Both the position numbers and the translations under genes were made by a program. The notes under the pieces are model-generated. The model did not search any database. It was given only the letters and a program-made list of their open reading frames with translations, and was not told the DNA's origin. Below, piece after piece: positions 1 to 5,243 of a stretch of 6,233 nt of DNA. The DNA is taken from NCBI GenBank assembly GCA_946405325.1, contig CAMJGU010000059.1, forward strand, positions 1 to 6,233, given 5' to 3'. Every line of letters starts with the position of its first letter. The first letter of the stretch is position 1. Origin of the DNA: an uncultured Clostridia bacterium (GTDB lineage: Bacteria > Bacillota_A > Clostridia > Oscillospirales > Oscillospiraceae).

Positions 1-189
1 TCCAGCCAGTACTGGAACAGCGTCCACGGCCGCGCCCCCGGCGACGCTGAGCAGGACGCCGAGGGCCTCCAGACCATGCGCGTGCTGGCGCGGAACATGG
101 CGTTTCTGATGAAGTCCATCGCGCTGGGCAAGGAGAAGTACGGCATGCCCAAGACGGAAGAGCATATCTTTACACACTTTGTGCGCTAA
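1..189 (+). CDS. Flavodoxin / NADPH-dependent FMN reductase-like protein, C-terminal part
   Basis: Frame 1 is open from the first base to a TAA at 187-189, giving the last 62 residues of a gene that begins before the window. The fragment contains YWNSVHG, then EQDAEGLQTMRVLARNMAFL, and ends in THFVR. The pattern of an Asp/Glu-rich turn followed by EGLQTMRxLxRNMAxLxK and a C-terminal T-x-F-x-R is what I know from the C-terminal helix of flavodoxin-family NAD(P)H-dependent oxidoreductases (NADPH-dependent FMN reductase fold), which bind FMN in the cytoplasm. The FMN-binding N-terminal part is not in the window, so substrate and cofactor cannot be confirmed. A strong hairpin terminator follows 15 bases after the stop, so this gene closes its transcript here and is independent of the convergent cluster to its right. 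Confidence 0.72.
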   Translation, partial: SSQYWNSVHGRAPGDAEQDAEGLQTMRVLARNMAFLMKSIALGKEKYGMPKTEEHIFTHFVR

Positions 190-204
190 CGAATCAGTTT
201 ACAT

Positions 205-235
205 AAAAAGAGACCTGCGTGGCAGGTCTCTTTTT
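205..235. terminator. Bidirectional intrinsic terminator
   Basis: A perfect 14-base inverted repeat (205-218 with 222-235, core AGACCTGC / GCAGGTCT) has a three-base loop, GTG. The outer five pairs are A on the left and T on the right, so the stem is followed by a T-run whichever strand is transcribed. It lies between two convergent genes, 15 bases after the flavodoxin-like stop and one base from the end of the minus-strand XRE gene, and should terminate both. Confidence 0.93.
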
Positions 236-236
236 G

Positions 237-890
237 TTATGGCTGAAAGATCACGTTGAAATGGTCGCTGACGATCGTCTGCTCCTGCGGGAAGTTGAGC
301 TGGAACCACAGGTGCCCCATCAGGTTTTCCCGATGAAGCGGCGCGGCAGAGAGCAGCAGCGCGTTTCCGTCGCCGCCTCGGTACAGCATTGTCGCAAGCA
401 GCTCGGTTTCATCCAAGGTCTCCGTGCCGCTCGGCGTAAAGAACATCTGCACCGATTCCGGCGGCAGATCGCCGCTCCACTGGATCAGAATACTTTCCAT
501 GTTATCTGTGACGTACCAGCCGGCTTCCGGCGTGACCGCCTCCTGATTGGCGTCGTAAAAGCGGACGCTTTGCAGCGTTGGCGCAGTCGGTGCCGCAATC
601 GATGCTGCGGGGGATTGCCGTGTCCAAAGCCAGATCGCACAGAGCAGAAGAAACGCCGCAGCGATCCAGCCCGCGAAGGCAAAGAAGCGGCTCTTTTCCG
701 CCGGTTCCGGTTGGTTCAGCTCAATGGACAGAAGTTTACATAATTCATCGCGGTTTGTACCGCGCGGTGCGGCTCGGCCGCTTTCCCATTTGGACACCGC
801 CTGACGGCTGACGCCGATGCGCTCCGCCAGTTCCTCCTGCGAGAGGTGCAGTTCCTCTCGCCGTTGCTTGATCTGTTCCCCGGTTGTCAT
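237..890 (-). CDS. Membrane-anchored XRE-family transcriptional regulator
   Basis: A 217-residue protein with a Cro/C1-type helix-turn-helix at about residues 6-58, including LSQEELAERIGVSRQAVSKW and ESGR, a signature of XRE regulators. A hydrophobic segment at about 70-89 (AGWIAAAFLLLCAIWLW) is a single membrane span. Residues 92-217 then form a domain I do not recognise, probably outside the cell, with no cysteines. The architecture suggests a DNA-binding protein held at the membrane that senses something outside; this is inference. The ATG at 888-890 is supported by AAAGGGG about eight bases upstream. A possible sigma-A promoter and repeated 9-mers lie just upstream (see separate entries), consistent with autoregulation. 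It is 115 bases downstream of the decarboxylase on the same strand with no convincing terminator between, so read-through from the SCIFF operon is possible. Target and signal are unknown. Confidence 0.88.
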   Translation of the reverse strand: MTTGEQIKQRREELHLSQEELAERIGVSRQAVSKWESGRAAPRGTNRDELCKLLSIELNQPEPAEKSRFFAFAGWIAAAFLLLCAIWLWTRQSPAASIAAPTAPTLQSVRFYDANQEAVTPEAGWYVTDNMESILIQWSGDLPPESVQMFFTPSGTETLDETELLATMLYRGGDGNALLLSAAPLHRENLMGHLWFQLNFPQEQTIVSDHFNVIFQP

Positions 891-933
891 ACCACATACC
901 CCTTTCGGCTGTTATTTCGAGCCCGATGGGGGT

Positions 934-962
934 ATTGTACCCGCAACTTTCGCCACTTTCCA
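934..962 (-). promoter_or_regulatory. Probable sigma-A promoter of the XRE regulator gene
   Basis: On the minus strand, TGGAAA (957-962, four of six matches to TTGACA) and TACAAT (934-939, five of six to TATAAT) are separated by exactly 17 bases. Transcription would begin near base 927, leaving a leader of about 37 bases that includes the AAAGGGG ribosome binding site. The -35 box is weak, so an activator may be needed or read-through may contribute. Confidence 0.5.
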
Positions 963-981
963 CCAAGTTTGACGCAACTTT
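942..981. repeat. Three direct 9-mers over the XRE promoter (possible operator)
   Basis: On the plus strand CGCAACTTT (942-950) is followed at once by CGCCACTTT (951-959, one difference), and CGCAACTTT recurs at 973-981. The first two copies fill the spacer and touch the -35 box of the putative XRE promoter. Small inverted repeats are layered on the third copy (CGCAAC 973-978 with GTTGCG 985-990; CTTTGCG 978-984 with CGCAAAG 994-1000). Repeats in this position are typical of autoregulatory operators, but binding is not shown. Confidence 0.4.
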
Positions 982-1005
982 GCGGTTGCGCGGCGCAAAG
1001 AGCGA

Positions 1006-2343
1006 TCATGTGACCACGTCGACCTCCTCGATCCCATAGTACCGAAACGCGTGGATCGCCGCCTCGTCGATCTGCTCTCCACAGACGAGGATCGGCACGG
1101 CGGGCGGGCAACTGACGCCGGGTGAGGCAAGGATTCGCCCAAGAGACTGTTCGACGGGCAGCTTTTCCGACGGAGCGAGCATCGCCTCGCGGGGAGAGAG
1201 AACATGCTTCGGGCGCCCGATGGCTGGCGGATGGGCTGTGATGGTTCCACGCCGCGGAATAGAACGCAAGGCGGTGAGAAAGCGGTCATGAGCGTCAGCG
1301 GACACCAATGAAGTTAACATAAAAACGATATAGTCCGGATCGGCAAATTCGCAGTAGATGGCTTGCCGCTCCAAAAGCGCCGCAACCTCTGTGCCGGTGT
1401 AGCCGCGGGACTTCGGGCAAAGCGTGAGCTTCAGCGGCTCATCGCCCGCGAGCGTCCAGCCGTCGGCGGCAAGTGCGGTACGCAGCGTGTCAACCTGCCT
1501 TAAGGTAGACATAATTGAGTCAACATAATTATTGCTAAGCGCCATGTTTGCCGCGTCCAACGATTGCAGGATCATATACGACGGGCTGGTGCTGGCAAAG
1601 AGCGCCATGGCGCGGTTGGCAGCGTCACAGAGCATGGGCGGCGCGGAATTGGCGATGTGCAGATATGCCCCGCCGGTCAGCACGCCCAGCGTCTTGTGCG
1701 CACTGTCGCAGCACAGGTCCGCGCCCAGATCCAGCGGGTGCTGTGGAGTTGACATAAAGTGAAGATACGCCCCGTGGGCGTTGTCGACGAGCAGCAGCAC
1801 ACCATGCCGGTGGCATACCTCCGCCAGAGCGGTGATATCCGCGCGGTTTCCCAGATAATCGGGAGAAGTTATGTAAACCGCTGTGGGCTGCTCCGGCATC
1901 GCGGATAACCTGCGTTCCAGCGTGTCGGGGGCGACGGCGCAGGCGAGGAGGCTCGAAGCGTCGGAGAACAGCCACTCCACCTCGATATCCAGCAGCGCGA
2001 CGGCGGAGAGAAACGTTTTATGCGCGTTTCGCCCTGCCAGGACAAACGGCTTGCGCCTCTGCGCCTTCGCCCAGAGCTGCACGAGGTAGAGCATGGCACG
2101 GATGCAAAGGGAAGACCCCTCTGTGGAGTAGACCGTTTTGGCGCTGCCGAAGAGCGCGGCGGCGTTCGCCTCGCTCTCCGCAATAATGCCATTCGGGGCG
2201 TACAGCACGTCCGCGCCGGAGATCTCGGTGATGTCCAGCGCCTCGACGCCTAGCGGGCCGACGCCTTTGTGCCCCGGCATATGGAGGCGCAGCGGCTGCT
2301 TCGCCGCGTAGTCGCGCACGAAGTCGCAGATCGGTGTATTCAT
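1006..2343 (-). CDS. Orn/Lys/Arg decarboxylase-like, fold-type I PLP enzyme
   Basis: A 445-residue cytoplasmic enzyme of the Orn/Lys/Arg decarboxylase major-domain family (the group containing Bacillus SpeA and YaaO), expected to remove the carboxyl group of a basic amino acid to give a polyamine precursor. Motifs in order: LHMPGHKG (20-27) near the N-terminus; GRNAHKT (104-110); DNAHGAYLH (187-195), with the Asp that contacts the PLP ring nitrogen; DSAHKTL (213-219), where Lys217 should form the Schiff base with PLP; and a C-terminal domain with PPAVPILVCGE (413-423). Family members I know usually read YPPGIP in the last motif; here it is CPPAVP, so substrate choice may differ. At 445 residues it is somewhat shorter than the 480-490 usual. 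It starts four bases after the stop of the SCIFF maturase with only a weak AGG at a suitable distance, so it is probably translationally coupled. Arginine, lysine and ornithine cannot be told apart from sequence alone. Confidence 0.87.
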   Translation of the reverse strand: MNTPICDFVRDYAAKQPLRLHMPGHKGVGPLGVEALDITEISGADVLYAPNGIIAESEANAAALFGSAKTVYSTEGSSLCIRAMLYLVQLWAKAQRRKPFVLAGRNAHKTFLSAVALLDIEVEWLFSDASSLLACAVAPDTLERRLSAMPEQPTAVYITSPDYLGNRADITALAEVCHRHGVLLLVDNAHGAYLHFMSTPQHPLDLGADLCCDSAHKTLGVLTGGAYLHIANSAPPMLCDAANRAMALFASTSPSYMILQSLDAANMALSNNYVDSIMSTLRQVDTLRTALAADGWTLAGDEPLKLTLCPKSRGYTGTEVAALLERQAIYCEFADPDYIVFMLTSLVSADAHDRFLTALRSIPRRGTITAHPPAIGRPKHVLSPREAMLAPSEKLPVEQSLGRILASPGVSCPPAVPILVCGEQIDEAAIHAFRYYGIEEVDVVT

Positions 2344-2347
2344 TATG

Positions 2348-3715
2348 TCAACCTAATTGACGGGCGATCGCCATCATGATCGCGCACTCCATGCGCTTTT
2401 TGAACAGCTCACACCCGGTCTCATATACGCCCGTGACGCTGCCGGTGGCGTGGAACGCGTTGGCGGCACAGCCGCCGGAGCAGTAGAGCCGCGCCCAGCA
2501 GTCGCGGCACTCGGGCTTGGCGTAGACGTTGCAGGCAGCGAACTGCTCCTGCGCGTCGGTATTGGTGACGCCGTGCCAGATGTCGCCCAGCTTGAATGCG
2601 TCCTCGCCGACGAACTGGTGGCAGGGATACAGGTCGCCCCAGGGTGTGACCGCCATGTACTCGGTGCCGGAGCCGCAGCCGGAGATGCGCTTGTAGATGC
2701 ACGGGCCGCCGGTGAGGTCGATCATGTAGTGGTAGAACGTAAAGGGTCTGCCCTCTTTCTCCCGCGCGAGCATCAGCTTGGCAAGCTCCTCATACTGCTC
2801 CATGACCACGGGGATATCCTCTGCGGTCAGCGCGTTGGGATCGTCCGGCGCGGCGACGACGGGTTCCATGCTCAATTCGTTGAAACCGAGGTCGAGCATG
2901 GTCTGAATATCCTTCAAAAAGTCGGGATTGTTGTGGGTGAACGTGCCGCGCATATAGTAATTCTTGCCGCCGCGCGCCTTGACCAGCTTCTGGAACTTCG
3001 GCACGATGCGCTCCCAGCTGCCGTTGCCCGCGTAGTCGACGCGCCACTTATCGTGGATCTCCTTGCGACCGTCGAGACTCAGCACCACGTTGTGCATCTC
3101 GCGGTTGCAGAAGTCGATCACGTCGTCGTCAATGAGCAGGCCGTTGGTCGTGAGGGTAAAGCGGAAGTGCTTGTTGACCTCCTGCTCGCGCGCGCGGGCG
3201 TAGCGCACCAGATCCTTGACGACCTCCCAGTTCATCAGCGGCTCGCCGCCGAAGAAGTCGACCTCGAGATTGCGGCGCGTGCCGGAGTGTTCGATGAGGA
3301 AGTCCAGCGCCCGCTTGCCGACGTCGAGGGACATGACCGCGCGCTCGCCGTGGTACTTGCCTTGGCTTGCAAAGCAGTAGGCGCAGTTTAAGTTGCAGGT
3401 GTGGGCGACGTGCAGGCACAGCGCCTTGACCACGCCCGCGCTCTTTTCCTTGAGCTTGCCCGCCATGGGCGCGAAGGTGTCCGGCGCGAAGAGCTTGCCC
3501 GCGTCACGGAGGGCGGTGAGCTGGTCGTAGACCTCGCCGAGCTCCGCCTCGGGCGTATCGGGGTACTTTTCACGCATAGCAGAGATGACCGAACTCCGGT
3601 CGCTACCCTCGTACAGCCCAATCATGTCGTAGGTCAACTCATCCACCGCGTGGATGGAGCCGGAGCAGACGTCCAGCACGATGTTAAAATTGTTGAGTTT
3701 GTATTGATGGATCAT
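2348..3715 (-). CDS. scfB: SCIFF ranthipeptide maturase (radical SAM/SPASM)
   Basis: A 455-residue radical SAM enzyme that installs thioether cross-links in the SCIFF precursor encoded just upstream. Residues 1 to about 85 form a RRE-like leader-binding region. The radical SAM motif CNLNCAYC (Cys107, 111, 114) binds the SAM-cleaving [4Fe-4S] cluster, and GGEP is at 156-159. The C-terminal SPASM region has Cys347, then GDLYPC (360-365), then C-x2-C-x5-C-x3-C-x18-C at 403, 406, 412, 416 and 435, which would hold two auxiliary clusters. Further cysteines are at 339 and 395. I chose the ATG at 3713-3715 because AAGGAG lies six bases upstream and the protein then begins MIHQYKLNNF. The frame also extends upstream to a TTG at 3755-3757, but that lies inside a terminator-like hairpin and has no ribosome binding site. 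Family identity is strong from motifs, length and adjacency to SCIFF. Confidence 0.95.
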   Translation of the reverse strand: MIHQYKLNNFNIVLDVCSGSIHAVDELTYDMIGLYEGSDRSSVISAMREKYPDTPEAELGEVYDQLTALRDAGKLFAPDTFAPMAGKLKEKSAGVVKALCLHVAHTCNLNCAYCFASQGKYHGERAVMSLDVGKRALDFLIEHSGTRRNLEVDFFGGEPLMNWEVVKDLVRYARAREQEVNKHFRFTLTTNGLLIDDDVIDFCNREMHNVVLSLDGRKEIHDKWRVDYAGNGSWERIVPKFQKLVKARGGKNYYMRGTFTHNNPDFLKDIQTMLDLGFNELSMEPVVAAPDDPNALTAEDIPVVMEQYEELAKLMLAREKEGRPFTFYHYMIDLTGGPCIYKRISGCGSGTEYMAVTPWGDLYPCHQFVGEDAFKLGDIWHGVTNTDAQEQFAACNVYAKPECRDCWARLYCSGGCAANAFHATGSVTGVYETGCELFKKRMECAIMMAIARQLG

Positions 3716-3733
3716 AGGTTGCTCCTTAGCAAC

Positions 3734-3755
3734 AAAAAAGCCGCCATCAGGCGGC
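3734..3755 (-). terminator. Attenuator-like terminator between SCIFF and its maturase
   Basis: On the minus strand GCCGCC (3750-3755) and GGCGGC (3740-3745) form a six-pair GC stem with a four-base loop, followed directly by six Ts (3734-3739). It lies 17 bases after the SCIFF stop and before the maturase ribosome binding site. A partially efficient terminator here would give many precursor transcripts and fewer that continue into the maturase and decarboxylase, as expected for a RiPP precursor/enzyme pair. Confidence 0.8.
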
Positions 3756-3772
3756 AATTTTGCGTTGTTCTT

Positions 3773-3925
3773 TTAGCGATTCTCGTTCTCGCACTGCTGG
3801 TTCGCGATGCCGCAGCTGGTCTTGCAGGCGCTCTGGCAAGAGGTCTGGCACTCGCCGCAGCCGCCGCTGACGGCGCTCGCGCACAGGTCGCGGGTCTCGA
3901 GAGTCACGATGTGCTTCATTTCCAT
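3773..3925 (-). CDS. scfA: SCIFF ranthipeptide precursor (six-cysteine peptide)
   Basis: A 50-residue peptide beginning MEMKHIVTLETRDL and containing GGCGECQTSCQSACKTSC, then GIANQQCENENR and a TAA. The CGECQTSCQSACKTSC core is the hallmark of SCIFF, a near-universal RiPP precursor of Clostridia whose cysteines are joined by thioether bonds by the adjacent radical SAM maturase. The ATG at 3923-3925 is chosen over the second ATG at 3917-3919, which matches the usual MKH start, because GGAGG (3934-3938) is eight bases from the first and fourteen from the second. Six cysteines occupy the conserved places (23, 26, 30, 34, 38, 45) and a seventh, Cys15, is extra. Gly39 stands where other SCIFF peptides have the acceptor Thr (residue 37 counting from MKH). 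The gene has its own strong promoter and is followed by an attenuator. The mature product and its role are not known from sequence. Confidence 0.96.
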   Translation of the reverse strand: MEMKHIVTLETRDLCASAVSGGCGECQTSCQSACKTSCGIANQQCENENR

Positions 3926-3955
3926 GATGGTGTCCTCCAAAACATTGTTGGATAC

Positions 3956-3984
3956 TTTATACCATGAAACAGGACATAAGTCAA
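3956..3984 (-). promoter_or_regulatory. Strong sigma-A promoter of the SCIFF operon
   Basis: On the minus strand TTGACT (3979-3984, five of six) and TATAAA (3956-3961, five of six) are spaced 17 bases apart. TGG immediately before the -10 box makes it an extended -10 promoter. Transcription should start near base 3949, leaving a leader of about 24 bases that contains the GGAGG of the SCIFF gene. This is the best promoter in the window. Confidence 0.85.
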
Positions 3985-4000
3985 GCCTTGCGACGCTTTT

Positions 4001-4028
4001 TTGTCATGGACGCGCCGAAATGCATAAC
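4001..4028 (+). promoter_or_regulatory. Possible promoter of the divergent ATPase gene
   Basis: On the plus strand TTGTCA (4001-4006, five of six) and CATAAC (4023-4028, four of six) are 16 bases apart. An alternative -10 with a TG extension, TGTGATATT, ends at 4044 but lacks a good -35. The site lies back to back with the SCIFF promoter, so the two transcripts may share control of this 140-base region. Confidence 0.4.
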
Positions 4029-4065
4029 CTGTGAATGTGATATTTCTGCTTGGGAGGCTTTTTCT

Positions 4066-5142
4066 ATGGAACGATCCGCTCACATCTTCCTCGGTGCCAA
4101 CAGCGGCACGGGGTTCTCCTCGCTCTACGACCAGCTTTTGAACGCGCGGCTCGGCGATCTGCTCATCATCAAGGGCGGCCCGGGCTGCGGCAAATCCAGC
4201 TTCATGCGCGCGGTGGCGAAGGAGCTGGCGGACGCGGGGGAAGAAATAATTTATGTCAACTGCTCGGGCGATCCGGATTCCTTGGACGGCGCGCTGATCC
4301 CATCCATCAAAACCGGATTGGTAGACGGGACTGCTCCACACGTTCTGGAACCGACGTACACGGTGGCGGCAGAACGTTATGTCGACTTAACGCGCTTTTA
4401 TGACGTGGCGGCGACCAAGGCGCGGCGCGGAGAGATCATTGCCCACTCGGACGCGTACCGCGCGGCGTACGCCGAGGCGTATCGCATCCTGCGCGCGGTG
4501 GACGCCGTTGCGGAGGAGCGGCGCGCCGCGGTCCACGCGGCCATGGACTTTGACCGGCTATCGCGCCGCGTCGACGGTTTGCTGCGCCGCGAGCTGCGGG
4601 GCAAGGGCGCGGAGTGCGGGCGCATCGACCGCGCGTTCCTCGGCGGCATGACGCATATGGGCGAGCTATGCCGCTATGATACGGCGGAGGCGCTTTGTCC
4701 GAACGTCTGCGTGCTGGACGACAGCTATGGGCTTGCGTCCGCGGCGCTGGAGCGTGCCGCGGAGTCTGCGGCGGCAGCGGGGTATGACGTGCTCCTGTGC
4801 CCCAACCCCGATCACCCGCGGGAGACGATGCATGTGCTGATCCCGGCGGCTGAGCTGGCACTGGTTACCTCGACGGCGCGGCTGCCCTACGAGGGCGAGG
4901 CATACCGCCGCATCCGCGTGGACGCCATGGCGGCGGAGCGGCTGACCCGGGCGGAGAAAGCAAAACTGCGCTTTGCCGGGCGCATCGAGCGCTCCCTGCG
5001 GGACGAGGCGACCGCTGCGCTGCGCCGTGCCAAGGCGGAGCACGACGCGCTGGAGGCGGCGTACAATCCCTGCGTTGACTTCGACGGCGTGTACGCCCTT
5101 GCGGCGGAGGAGGCGCAGCGGCTGCTTGCGTATCGCAAATAA
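4066..5142 (+). CDS. P-loop ATPase, PRK06851-like, with a degenerate second half
   Basis: A 358-residue protein with a Walker A motif GGPGCGKSS at 37-45, preceded by LLIIK and followed by FMRAVAKEL. I recognise the layout as the PRK06851 family of clostridial ATPases of unknown function. The family consists of two similar P-loop halves; here the first half (about 6-115) is intact, while the second (about 188-285) begins with a matching FLGG and has the same order of elements but no Walker A: VCVLDDSYGLASA stands where the KGxPGxGKS loop should be. No membrane span or signal peptide is seen. The start ATG at 4066-4068 is chosen because GGGAGG (4052-4057) lies eight bases upstream; an in-frame ATG at 3964 exists but would begin over the SCIFF promoter and lacks a ribosome binding site. 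The gene diverges from SCIFF, with the ribosomal start sites about 140 bases apart. Cellular role is unknown; the ATPase call itself is firm. Confidence 0.85.
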   Translation: MERSAHIFLGANSGTGFSSLYDQLLNARLGDLLIIKGGPGCGKSSFMRAVAKELADAGEEIIYVNCSGDPDSLDGALIPSIKTGLVDGTAPHVLEPTYTVAAERYVDLTRFYDVAATKARRGEIIAHSDAYRAAYAEAYRILRAVDAVAEERRAAVHAAMDFDRLSRRVDGLLRRELRGKGAECGRIDRAFLGGMTHMGELCRYDTAEALCPNVCVLDDSYGLASAALERAAESAAAAGYDVLLCPNPDHPRETMHVLIPAAELALVTSTARLPYEGEAYRRIRVDAMAAERLTRAEKAKLRFAGRIERSLRDEATAALRRAKAEHDALEAAYNPCVDFDGVYALAAEEAQRLLAYRK

Positions 5143-5243
5143 TTCCGCAGAAGCACTTAATCCTTTCCTTGCTCTGCCGATATTATAAATGCAATGAAGG
5201 ACAATTGCGCGGCGATCACCGCACGGAAAGGAAGGAGACAGCA

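Larger units (their letters stand above)
197..4386. repeat. Iterated short motif R-GTNNACATAA-W, ten copies
   Basis: Plus-strand copies: 197-206, 734-743, 1313-1322, 1505-1514, 1519-1528, 1748-1757. Minus-strand copies (plus-strand coordinates): 1869-1878, 2343-2352, 4251-4260, 4377-4386. Seven are exact GTTNACATAA (197, 734, 1313, 1748, 1869, 2343, 4251); the others read GTAGACATAA, GTCAACATAA and GTCGACATAA. The base before is always a purine and the base after is A or T in eight of ten. Copies lie in the leader of a terminator, inside xre, five to six times inside the decarboxylase, across the maturase/decarboxylase junction, and twice inside the ATPase, in different reading frames. The motif is seen directly in the sequence; its function is unknown. 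Confidence 0.8.

Noticed and set aside
973..1000. Hairpins downstream of the decarboxylase as a terminator
   Set aside because: The stems are 6-7 pairs and no T-run follows on the minus strand. They are more likely part of the XRE operator region.
1869..2352. TTATGTNAAC copies as DnaA boxes
   Set aside because: The DnaA consensus TTATNCACA differs at several core positions, the copies are dispersed over kilobases inside genes, and no AT-rich unwinding element is present.
2357..3391. Long open frame of 344 codons on the plus strand opposite the SCIFF maturase
   Set aside because: It is the antisense shadow of the maturase, produced by high GC and third-position bias. Its composition (Val/Ala/Asp/His-rich) matches no family and it has no convincing ribosome binding site.
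3970..3979. Eleventh ACATAA (CAGGACATAA) as a motif copy
   Set aside because: It has three mismatches in the GTT part and lies in the SCIFF promoter spacer, so it was not counted.
3964..4065. N-terminal extension of the ATPase from the ATG at 3964 or 4006
   Set aside because: The extension would begin over the SCIFF promoter and has no ribosome binding site. GGGAGG at 4052-4057 clearly marks the ATG at 4066.
5143..5243. Promoter for the hypothetical gene (TATTAT or TATAAA near 5181-5189)
   Set aside because: No acceptable -35 box lies 16-18 bases upstream; the best match, TTAATC, has only three of six bases. Read-through from the ATPase gene is simpler.
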